NCBI GenBank assembly: GCA_907163345.1
Contig: CAJQUN010000474.1
Coordinates: 1-64,000, forward strand
Reading direction: 5' to 3'
DNA from: Haberlea rhodopensis
Lineage: Eukaryota; Streptophyta; Magnoliopsida; Lamiales; Gesneriaceae
DNA: 64,000 nt
The position numbers and the translations under genes are program-made. The notes beneath the pieces were generated by a model, which saw only the letters and a program-made list of their open reading frames with translations, did not search any database and was not told the origin of the DNA. Every line of letters begins with the position of its first letter. Within the stretch, counting starts at the first letter, position 1. This document shows, one piece after another, positions 1 to 11,220 of this stretch.

Positions 1-3000
1 GCCAAAGTCATAACGGTGTAAATAAACCCTGTTGCTTGGCAGATTCCAATTTTAGTTTTCAAAAAGGCTTAAGAATTTTTTTCACTCGATTTTAGGGTTT
101 TCCTAGAAGAAAAAAAATTATACGGTCTCTCTGATGTCAGCCCGGGCTGATTTCTGAAAGTCCAAAGTCATAACGGTGTAAATGTAACATATTGGCTTTG
201 CAGATTCCAATTTTGAGTTTTCAAAAAGCCAAGAATTTTTCACTCGGTTTTAGGGTTTTCCTAGAATAAGAAAAATTATACGGCCTCTCTGATTCAGCCC
301 GGGCTGATTTCTGAAAGTCAAAAGTCATAACGTGTAAATGTACATATTGGCTTTGACAATCTTCCAATTTTGATTTTCAAAAAGCCGTAAGAAATTTTTC
401 ACTCGGTTTTAGGGTTTTTCTAGAAGAAAAAATTATACGGCCTCTATGATGTCAACCGGGATGATTTCTAAAGTCAAAAGTCATAACGGTGTAAATGTAA
501 ATTATTGGCTTGGCTGATTCCAATTTTGAGTTTTCAAAAGGCGTAAGAATTTTTTCACTCGGTTTTAGGGTTTTCCAAAGAAAAAAAATTATACGGCCTC
601 TATGATGTCAGCTCTGGCTGATTTCTGAAAGTCAAAAGTCATAACGGTGAAATGTAAAATATTGGCTTTGCGGATTCCAATTTTGAGTTTTCAAAAAGCC
701 GTAAGAATTTTTCACTCGGTTTTTGGGTTTTCCGAAGAAAAAAAATTATACGGCCTCTTTGATGTCAGCCTGGGCTGATTTCTGAAAGTCAAAAGTCATA
801 ACGGTGTAAATGTAACATATTGGCATTGGCAGATTCCAATTTTGAGTTTTTCAAAGCCGTAAGAATTTTTCACCACTCGTTTTAGGGTTTTCTAGAATAA
901 AAAAATTATACGGCCTCTCTGATGTCAGCCTGAGCTTGTAATTTATGAAGTCAAAGTCATAACGGTGTAAATGTAACATATTGGCTTTGACAGATTCCAA
1001 TTTTGAGTTTACAAAAGCCGTAAGAATTTTTCACTCGTTTTAGGGTTTTCCTAGAAGAAAAAAATTATACGCCTCTATGATGTCAGCCCGGGTTGATTTA
1101 TGAAAGTCAAAAGTCATATCGGTGTAAATGTAACATATTGGCTTGTAGATTCCAATTTTGAGTTTTCAAAAATGCGTAAGAATTTTTACTCGGTTTTAGG
1201 TTTTTCCTAGAAGAAATAAAATTATACGCCTCTCTGATGTCAGCCCGGGCTGATTTCTGAAAGTCAAAAGTCATAACGGTGTAAATGTAACATATTGGCT
1301 TTGGCAGATTCCAATTTTGAGTTTTCAAAAGCGTAAGAATTTTTCACTCGGTTTTAGGTTTTCCTAGAAGAAAAATTTACGGCCTCTATGATGTCAGCCC
1401 GGGCTGATTTCTGAAAGTCAAAAGTCATAACGTGTAAATATCATATTGGCTTTGGCAGATTCCAATTTTGAGTTTCAAAAAGGCGTAGAATTTTTTCGTT
1501 AGGTTTTAGGGTTTTTCCAGAAAAAAAAAATTATACGGCCTCTCTGATGTCAGCTCGGGCTGATTTCTGAAAGTCAAAAGTCATAACGGTGTAAATGTAA
1601 CATATTGGCTTTGGCAGATTCCAATTTGAGTTTTCAAAAGGCCGTAAGAATTTTTCACTCGGTTTTTAGGGTTTTCCTAGAAAAAAAAATTATACGGCCT
1701 CTCTGATGTCAGCCCGGGCTGATTTATGAAAGTCAAAAGTCATAACGGTGTAAATGTAACATATTGGCTTTGGCAGATTCCAATTTTGAGTTTTCAAAAA
1801 GCCGTAAGAATTTTTTCACTCGTTTTAGGGTTTTCCTAGAAGAAAAAAAATTATACGGCCTCTATGATGTCTGCTCGGGCTGATTTCTGAAAGTCAAAAG
1901 TCATAACGGTGTAATGGAACATATTGGCTTTGGCAGATTCCAATTCTGAGTTTTAAAAAGGTGTAATAGAATTTTCACTCGGTTTTAGGGTTTTCCCTAG
2001 AAGAAAAAAATTATACGGCCTCTATGATGTCAGCCCGGGCTGATTCTGAAAAGTCAAAAGTCATATACGGTGTAAATGTACATATTGGCTTTGGCAGATT
2101 CCAATTTTGAGTTTTCAGAAAAGGGGTAAGAAATTTTCACTCGGTTTTAGGGTTTTCCTAGAAGGAAAAAAAATTATACGGCCTCTCTATGATTCAGCCC
2201 GAGGCTGATTTCTGAAAGTCAAAAGTCATAACGGTGGAAATGTACATATTGGCTTTGGCAGATTCCAATTTTGAGTTTTCAAAATGCCGTAAGAATTTTC
2301 ACTACGGTTTTAGGGTTTTCCGAGAAGAAAAAAAAATTTAACGGCCTCTCTGATGTCAGCCCGGGCTGATTTATGAAAGTCAAATGTCATAACGGTGTAA
2401 ATGTAACATATTGGCTTTGGCAGATTCCAATTTTGAGTTTTCAAAAAATGCCGTAAGAATTTTTCACTCGGTTTTAGGGTTTTCCTAGAAGAAAAAAAAT
2501 TATAACGGCCTCTCTGATGTCAGCCCGGGCTGATTATGAAAGTCAAATGTCATAACGGTGTAAATGTAACATATTGGCTTTGGCAGATTCCAATTTTGAG
2601 TTTTCAAAAAGCCGTAAGAATTTTTCACTCGGTTTTAGGGTTTTCCTAGAAGAAAAAAAATTATACGGCCTCTCTGATGTCAGCCCGGGCTGATTTATGA
2701 AAGTCAAATGTCATAACGGTGTAAATGTAACATATTGGCTTTGGCAGATTCCAATTTTGAGTTTTCAAAAGGCGTAAGAATTTTCACTCGTTTTAGGGTT
2801 TTCCTAGAAGAAAAAAAATTATACGGCCTCTCTGATGTCAGCCCGGGCTGATTTCTGAAAGTCAAATGTCATAACGGTGTAAATGTAACATATTGGCTTT
2901 GGCAGATTCCAATTTTGAATTTTCAAAAGGCGTAAGAATTTTTCACTCGGTTTAGGGTTTTCATAGAAGAAAAAAATTATACGGCCTCTCTGATGTCAGA

Positions 3001-3969
3001 CCGGGCTGATTCTGAAAGTCAAATTCATAACTGTGTAAATGTAACATATTGGCTTCGGCAGATTCCAATTTGAGTTTTCAAAAGGGCGTAAGAATTTTCT
3101 CTACGGTTTTAGGGTTTTGCCTAGAAGAAAAAAATTATGACGGCCGCTATGATGTCATGTCTCGGGCTGATTTCTGAAAGTCAAAAAGTCATAACGGTGT
3201 AAATGTACATATTTGCTTGGCAGATCCAATTTTGAGTTTTACAAAAAGCTGTAAGAATTTTTCACTCGGTTTTAGGGTTTTCCTATGAAGAAACAAAATT
3301 ATACGGCCTCTCTGATGTCAGCCCGGGCTGATTTCTGAAAGTCAAAATGTCATAACGGTGTAAATGTAACATATTGGCTTTGGCAGGATTCCAATTTTGA
3401 GTTTTCAAAAAGCCGTAAGAATTTTTCACTCGGTTTTAGGGTTTTCCTAGAATAAAAAAATTATACGGCCTCTCTGATGTCAGCCCGGCTGATTTATGAA
3501 AGTGTCAAATGTCATAATACGGTGTAAATGTAACATATTGGCTTGGCAGATTCCAATTTGAGTTTTCAAAAGGCCGTAAGAATTTTTCACTCGGTTTTAG
3601 GGTTTTCCTAGAAGAAAAAAAATTATACGGCCTCTCTGATCGTCAGCCCGGGCTGATTTATGAAAGGCAAATGTCATAACGGGTAAATGTAACATATTGG
3701 CTTTGGCAGATTCCAATTTTGAGTTTCAAAAGCGTAAGAATTTTTCACTCGAGTTTAGGTTTTCCTAGAAGAAAAAAAATTATACGGCCTCTCTGATGTC
3801 AGCTCGGGCGTGATTTATGAAGTCAAATGTCATAACGGTGTAAATGTAACATATTGGCTTTGGCAGATTCCAATTTGGAGTTTTCAAAAAGCGTAAGAAA
3901 TTTTTCACTCGTTTTAGGGTTTTCCTAGAATAAAAAAATTATACGGCCTCTAATGATGTCATGCGCGGG

Positions 3970-5510
3970 CTGATTCTGAAAGTCAAAAGTCATAACTGTG
4001 TAAATGTAACATATTGGCTTTGGACAGATTCCAATTTTGAGTTTTCAAAAGCCGTAAGAATTTTTCACTAAGGTTTTAGGGTTTTTCCTAGAAGAAAAAA
4101 AATAATACGGCCTCTATGATGTCAGACCGGGCTGATTTCTGAAAGTCAAAAGTCATATACGGTGTAAATGTAACATATTGGCTTTGGCAGATTCCAATTT
4201 TGAGTTTTCAAAAAGGCGTAAGAATTTTTCGACTTCGGTTTTAGGTTTTTCCAAGAAGAAAAAAATTTATCGGCCTCTATGATGTCAGCCTCGGGCTGAT
4301 TTCTGAAAGTCAAAAGTCATAACGTGTAAATGTAAAATATTGGCTTAGGCGGATTCCAATTTTGGAGTTTCAAAAAGCCGTAAGATTTTTCACTCGATTT
4401 TGGGGTTTTCTCAGAAGAAAAAAAATTATACGGTCTCTTTGATGTTCAGCCCGGGCAGATTTCTGAAAGTCAAAAGTCGTAACGATGTAAATGTAACATA
4501 TTGGCTTTGGCAGAATCCAATTTTGAGTTATCAAAAAGCCGTAACAATTTTTCACTCGGTTTTAGGGGTTTTCCTAGAATTAAAAAAATTATACGGCCTC
4601 TCTGATGTCAGCCTGGGTTGATTTCAAATGGTCAAAATTCATAACGGTGCAAATAGAACATTGGCTTTGGTAGATTCAATTTTTTGTTTTCAAAAAGGCT
4701 TAAGAATTTTTCACTCAGTTTTAGGGTTTTCCTAGAATAAAAAAATTATACGGCCTCTCTGATGTCTGCCTGGGCTGATTTCTGAAAGTCAAAAGTCATA
4801 ACGTGTAAATGTAACATATTGGCTTTGGCAGAATCCAATTTTTGAATTTTCAAAAAGCCTTAAGAATTTTTCACTCGGTTTTAGGGTTTTCCTAGAAGAA
4901 ATAAAATTAGATGGCCTCTATGATGTCAGATCGGGCTGATTTCTGAAAGTCAAAAGTCATAACGGTGTAAATGTAACATTTTGGCTTTGACATCCAATTT
5001 TGAGTTTTCAAAAAGCCGTAAGAATTTTTCACTCGGTTTTAGGGTTTTCCTAGAAGAAAACAATTATACGGCCTCTATGATGTCAGACCGGGCTGATTTC
5101 TGAAAGTCAAAAGTCATATCAGTGTAAATGTAATTTATTGGCTTGGCAGATTCTAATTGAGTTTTCAAAAAGGCGTAAGAATTTTTCGTTAGGTTTTAAG
5201 GTTTTCCAAGAAGAAAAAAATTATACGGCCTCTATGATGTCAGCTCGGGCTGATTTCTGAAAGTCAAAAGTCATAACGGTGAAAATGTAAAATATTGGCA
5301 TTTGCGGATTCCAATTTTGAGTTTTCAAAAAGCCGTAAGAATTTTTCACTTGGTTTTTGGGTTTTGCCCGAAGAAAAAAAATTATACGGCCTCTTTGATG
5401 TTATCCTGGGCTGATTTCTGAAAGTCAAAAGTCATAACGGTGTAAATGTAACATATTGGCTTTGGTATAATTCCAATTTTGAGTTTTCAAAAGCCTGTAA
5501 GAATTTTTCA
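3970..5510 (+). repeat. Segmental duplicate within left satellite array (copy 1 of pair 1)
   Basis: This run of about 10 monomers shares a specific series of variants with 8590-10140 (offset about 4.62 kb, near 29 monomers): GAATTAAAAAAATT at the A tract, a B-type monomer with GCAAATAGAACA, a monomer with ATTAGATGGCC, and one with TCATATCAGTG followed by TTTATTGG. Copy 1 has several extra single-base indels that copy 2 lacks. Boundaries are approximate because the monomers resemble each other. Confidence 0.75.
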
Positions 5511-7117
5511 CTTCGGTTTTAGGGTTTCCCTAGAATAAAAATAATTATACGGCCTCTCTGATGTCAGCCTGAGCTGATTTCTAAAGTCAAAAGTCATAAC
5601 GGTGTAAATGTAACTATTTGGCTTTGGCAGATTCCAATTTTGAGTTTCACAAAAAGCCGTAAGAATTTTTCACTCGGTTTTAGGGTTTCCTAGAAGAAAA
5701 AAAATTATACGGCCTCTATGATGTCAGACCGGGCTTGATTTCTGAAAGTCAAAAGTCATATCGGTGTAAATGTAACATATTGGCTTTGGCTAGATTCCAA
5801 TTTGGAGTTTTCAAAAATGCGTAAGAATTTTTCACTCGGTTTAGGGTTTTCCTAGAAGAAATAAAATTATACGGCCTCTATGATGTCAGATCGGGCTGAT
5901 TTCTGAAAGTCAAAAGTCATAACGGTGTAAATGTAACATATTGGCTTTGGCAGATTCCAATTTTGAGTTTTCAAAAAGGCGTAAGAATTTTTCACTCGGT
6001 TTTAGGGTTTTCCTAGAAGAAAAAAAATTATACGGCCTCTATGATGTCAGCCGGGCTGATTTCTGAAAGTCAAAAGTCATAACGGTGTAAATGTAACATA
6101 TTGGCTTTGGCAGATTCCAATTTTGAGTTTTCAAAAAGGCGTAAGAATTTTTCACTCGGTTTTAGGGTTTTCCTAGAAGAAAAAAAATTATACGGCCTCT
6201 CTGATGTCAGCCCGGGCTGATTTCTGAAAGTCAAAAGTCATAACGGTGTAAATGTAACATATTGGCTTTGGCAGATTCCAATTTTGAGTTTCAAAAAGGC
6301 CGTAAGAATTTTTCACTCGGTTTAGGGTTTTCCTAGAAGAAAAAAATTATACGGCCTCTTGATGTCAGCCCGGGCTGATTTCTGAAAGTCAAAAGTCATA
6401 ACGGTGTAAATGTAACATATTGGCTTTGGCAGATTCCAATTTTGAGTTTTCAAAAAGCCGTAAGAATTTTTCACTCGGTTTTAGGGTTTTCCTAGAATAA
6501 AAAAAATTATACGGCCTCTCTGATGTCAGCCTGGGCTGATTTCTAAAAGTCAAAAGTCATAACGGTGTAAATAGAACATTTTGGCTTAGGCAGATTCAAA
6601 TTTTTAGTTTTCAATAAGGCGTAAAATTTTTCACTCGGTTTTAGGGTTTTCCAAGAAGAAAAAAATTATACGGCCTCTATGATGTCAGCTCGGGTTGATT
6701 TCTGAAAGTCGAAAGTCATAACGGTGCAAATGTAACATATTGGCTTTGGCAGATTCCAATTTTGTGTTTTCAAAAAGCCGTAAGAAGTTTTCACTCGATT
6801 TTAGGGTTTTCCTAGAAGAAATAAAATTATACGGCCTCTATGATGTTAGATCGGGCTGATTTCTGAAATATAAAGTCATAACGGTGTAAATGTAACATAT
6901 TGGCTTTGAATGATTTCAATTTTGAGTTTTCAAAAAGCCGTAAGAATTTTTCGTTAGGTTTTAGGGTTTTCCAAGAAGAAAAAAAATTATACGGCCTCTA
7001 TGATGTCAGCTCGGGTTGATTTCTGAAAGTCAAAAGTCATAACTGTAAAAATGTAACATAATGGCTTTGACGGATTCCAATTTTGAGTTTTCAAAAAGCC
7101 GTAAGAATTTTTCACTC

Positions 7118-8220
7118 GTTTTAGGGTTTTCCTAGAAGAAAAAAAATTATACGGCGTCTTTGATGTCAGCCCGGGCTGATTTCTGAAAGTCAAAACTCGT
7201 AACGGTGTAAATGTAAAATATTGGCTTTGGAAGAATCCAATTTTTAGTTTTCAAAAAGCCGTAAGAATTTTTCACTCGGTTTTAGGGTTTTCCTAGAATA
7301 AAAAAATTATACGGCCTCTCTGATGTCAGCCTTTGCAGATTTCTAAAAGTCAAAAGTCATAACGGTGTAAATAGAACATTTTGGCTTTGGCAGATTCAAA
7401 TTTTTAGTTTTCAAATAGGCGTAAGCATTTTTCACTCAGTTTTAGGGTTTTCCTAGAAGAGAAAAAATTATACGGCCTCTTTGATGTCAGCCCGGGCTGA
7501 TTTCTGAATGTTAAAAGTCATAACGGTGTAAATGTAACATATTGGCTTTGGCAGATTCCAAGTTTGAATTTTCAAAAAGCCGTAAGAAGTTTTGCTCGGT
7601 TTTAGGGTTTTCCTAGAAGAAAAAAAATTATACGGCCTCCATGATGTCAGACCGGGCTGATTACAGAAAGTCAAAAGTCATGACTGTGTGAATGTAACTA
7701 ATTGGCTTAGGCATATTCCAATTTTGAGTTTTCAAAAAGGCGTGAGAATTTTACGTTAGGTTTTAGGGTTTTGCAAGAAGAAAAAAATTATACGGCCTCT
7801 ATGATGTCAGCTCTGGCTGATTTCTGAAAGTCAAAAGTCATAACGGTGAAAATGTAACATATTTGCTTTGGCGGATTCCAATTTTGAGTTTTCAAAAGCC
7901 GTAAGAATTTTTCACTTAGTTTTAGGGTTTTCCTAGAAGAAAAAAATTATACGGCCTCTTTGATGTTAGCCTGGCCTGATTTCTGAAAGTCAAAAGTCGT
8001 AACGGTATAAATGTAACATATTGACTTTGGCATAATCCAATTTTGAGTTTTCAAAAAGCCGTAAGAATTTTCACTCGGTTTTAGAGTTTTCCTAGAATAA
8101 AAAAAAATTACACGTGCTGATTTCTAAAAGTCAAAAGTCATAATGGTGTACATAGAACATTTTGGTTTTGGCAGATTCAAATTTTTAGTTTTCAAAAAGG
8201 CGTAAGAATTTTCGTTAGGT
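7118..8220 (+). repeat. Segmental duplicate within left satellite array (copy 1 of pair 2)
   Basis: Shares marker variants with 10140-11220 (offset about 3.02 kb): ACGGCGTCTTTGATG, CAAAACTCGTAACGG, CAGCCTTT in place of CAGCCTGGG, AGAAGAGAAAAAATT, and a truncated monomer leaving CACGTGCTGATTT (8111 and 11124). The same order of odd monomers in both places shows block duplication. Confidence 0.75.
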
Positions 8221-8589
8221 TTTATGGTTTTCCAAGAAGAAAAAAAATTATACGGCCTCTATGATGTCAGCTCGGGCTGATTTCGGAAAGTCAAAAGTCA
8301 TAACGGTGAAAATGTAACATATTGGCTTTGGCCGATTCAAATTTTTAGTTTTCAAAAAGGCGTAAGAATCTTTCACTCGATTTTAGGGTTTTCCTAGAAG
8401 AAAACAAATTATACGGCTTCTCTGATGTCAGCCCGGGCGGATTTCTGAAACTCAAAAGTCATAACGGTGTAAATGTAACTTATTGGCTTTGGCAGATTCC
8501 AATTTGAGTTTTCAAAAAGCCGGAAGAATTTTTCACTCGGTTTTAGGGTTTTCCTAGAATAAATAAAATTATACGGCCTCTATGATGTC

Positions 8590-10140
8590 AGAGCGGGCTG
8601 ATTTCTGAAAGTCAAAAGTCATAATGGTGTAAATATAACATATTGGCTTTGACAGATTCCAATTTTGAGTTTCAAAAAGCCGTAAGAATTTTTCACAAGG
8701 TTTTAGGGTTTTCCTAGAAGAAAAAAAATTATGCTGCCTCTATGATGTCAGACCGGGCTGATTTCTGAAAGTCAAAAGTTATATCGGTGTAAATGTAACA
8801 TATTGGCTTTGGCAGATTCCAATTTTGAGTTTTCAAAAAGGCGTAAGAATTTTTCGTTTGGTTTTAGGGTTTTCCAAGAAGAAAAAAATTTATACGGCCT
8901 CTATGATGTCAGCTCGGGCTGATTTCTGAAAGTCAAAAGTCATAACCGTGAAAATGTAAAATATTGGCTTAGGCGGATTCCAATTTTGAGTTTCAAAAAG
9001 CCGTAAGAATTTTTCACTCGGTTTTAGGGTTTTCTCAGAAGAAAAAAAATTATACGGTCTCTTTGATGTTAGCCCGGGCAGATTTTTGAAAGTCAAAAGT
9101 CGTAACGATGTAAATGTAACATATTGGCTTTGGCAGAATCCAATTTTGAGTTATCAAAAAGCCGTAACAATTTTTCACTCTGTTTTAGGGTTTTCCTAGA
9201 ATTAAAAAAATTATACGGCCTCTCTGATGTCAGCCTGGGTTGATTTCAAAAAGTCAAAAGTCATAACGGTGCAAATAGAACATTTTGGCTTTGGTAGATT
9301 CAATTTTTTTGTTTTCAAAAAGGCTTAAGAATTTTTCACTCAGTTTTAGGGTTTTCCTAGAATAAAAAAAAATTATACGGCCTCTCTGATGTCTGCCTGG
9401 GCTGATTTCTGAAAGTCAAAAGTCATAACGGTGTAAATGTAACATATTGGCTTTGGCAGAATCCAATTTTGAATTTTCAAAAAGCCTTAAGAATTTTTCA
9501 CTCGGTTTTAGGGTTTTCCTAGAAGAAATAAAATTAGATGGCCTCTATGATGTCAGATCGGGCTGATTTCTGAAAGTCAAAAGTCATAACGGTGTAAATG
9601 TAACATATTGGCTTTGACATCCAATTTTGAGTTTTCAAAAAGCCGTAAGAATTTTTCACTCGGTTTTAGGGTTTTCCTAGAAGAAAACAATTATACGGCC
9701 TCTATGATGTCAGACCGGGCTGATTTCTGAAAGTCAAAAGTCATATCAGTGTAAATGTAATTTATTGGCTTGGGCAGATTCTAATTTTGAGTTTTCAAAA
9801 AGGCGTAAGAATTTTTCGTTAGGTTTTAGGGTTTTCAAAGAAGAAAAAAATTATACGGCTTCTATGATGTCAGCTCGGGCTGATTTCTGAAAGTCAAAAG
9901 TCATAACGGTGAAAATGTAAAATATTGGCTTTTGCGGATTCCAATTTTGAGTTTTCAAAAAGCCGTAAGAATTTTTCACTTAGTTTTTGGGTTTTGCCGG
10001 AAGAAAAAAAATTATACCGCCTCTTTGATGTCAGCCTGGGCTGATTTCTGAAAGTCAAAAGTCGTAACGGTGTAAATGTAACAAATTGGCTTTGGTATAA
10101 TCCAATTTTGAGTTTTCAAAAGCCGTAAGAATTTTTCACT
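8590..10140 (+). repeat. Segmental duplicate within left satellite array (copy 2 of pair 1)
   Basis: Partner of 3970-5510, carrying the same order of marker variants. It abuts the second copy of pair 2 at about 10140, where the sequence switches from the pattern seen near 5510 to the pattern seen at 7118. That junction was probably made by recombination between out-of-register arrays. Confidence 0.75.
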
Positions 10141-11220
10141 CGTTTTAGGGTTTTCCTAGAAGAAAAAAAATTATACGGCGTCTTTGATGTCAGCCCGGGC
10201 TGATTTCTGAAAGTCAAAACTCGTAACGGTGTAAATGTAAAATATTGGCTTTGGAAGAATCCAATTTTCAGTTTTCAAAAAGCCGTAAGAATTTTTCACT
10301 CGGTTTTAGTGTTTTCCTAGAATAAAAAAATTATACGGCCTCTCTGATGTCAGCCTTTCTGATTTCTAAAAGTCAAAAGTCATAACGGTGTAAATAGAAC
10401 ATTTTGGCTTTGGCAGATTCAAATTTTTAGTTTTCAAAAAGGCGTAAGCATTTTTCACTCAGTTTTAGGGTTTTCCTAGAAGAGAAAAAATTATACGGCC
10501 TCTTTGATGTCAGCCCGGGCTGATTTCTGAATGTCAAATGTCATAACGGTGTAAATGAAACATAATGGCTTTGGCAGATTCCAATTTTGAGTTTTCAAAA
10601 AACCGTAAGAATTTTACACGGTTTTAGGGTTTTCCTAGAAGAAAAAAATTAGACGGCCTCTATGATGTCAGACCGGGCTGATTACAGAAAGTCAAAAGTC
10701 ATAACTGTGTAAATGTAACTTATTGGCTTAGGCATATTCCAATTTTGAATTTTCAAAAAGGCGTGAGAATTTTTCGTTAGGTTTTAGGGTTTTCCAAGAA
10801 GAAAAAATTTTTTACGGCCTCTATGATGTCAGCTCGGGCTGATTTCTGAAAGTCAAAAGTCATAACGGTGAAAATGTAACATATTTGCTTTGGCGGATTC
10901 CAATTTTGAGTTGCCGTAAGAATTTTTCACTCGGTTTTAGTGTTTTCCTAGAAGAAAAAAAATTATTCGGCCTCTTTGATGTTAGCCTGGGCTGATTTCT
11001 AAAAGTCAAAAGTCGTAACGGTAGAAATGTAACATATTGACTTTGGCATAATCCAATTTTGAGTTTTCAAAAAGCCGTAAGAATTTTCACTCGGTTTTAG
11101 AGTTTTCCTAGAAATGTAACATACACGTGCTGATTTATAAAAGTCAAAAGTCATAACGGTGTACATAGAACATTTTGGTTTTGGCTGATTCAAATTTTTA
11201 GTTTTCAAAAAGGCGTTAGA
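10140..11220 (+). repeat. Segmental duplicate within left satellite array (copy 2 of pair 2)
   Basis: Partner of 7118-8220. The truncated monomer ending in CACGTGCTGATTT is rearranged here: the sequence just before it (GAAATGTAACATA, 11112-11124) looks like another part of the monomer, suggesting a second small rearrangement after duplication. Confidence 0.7.

Noticed and set aside
5900..6540. Interstitial telomere repeat from TTTAGGG strings
   Set aside because: Only one heptamer per 161-bp monomer, not a tandem telomere tract.
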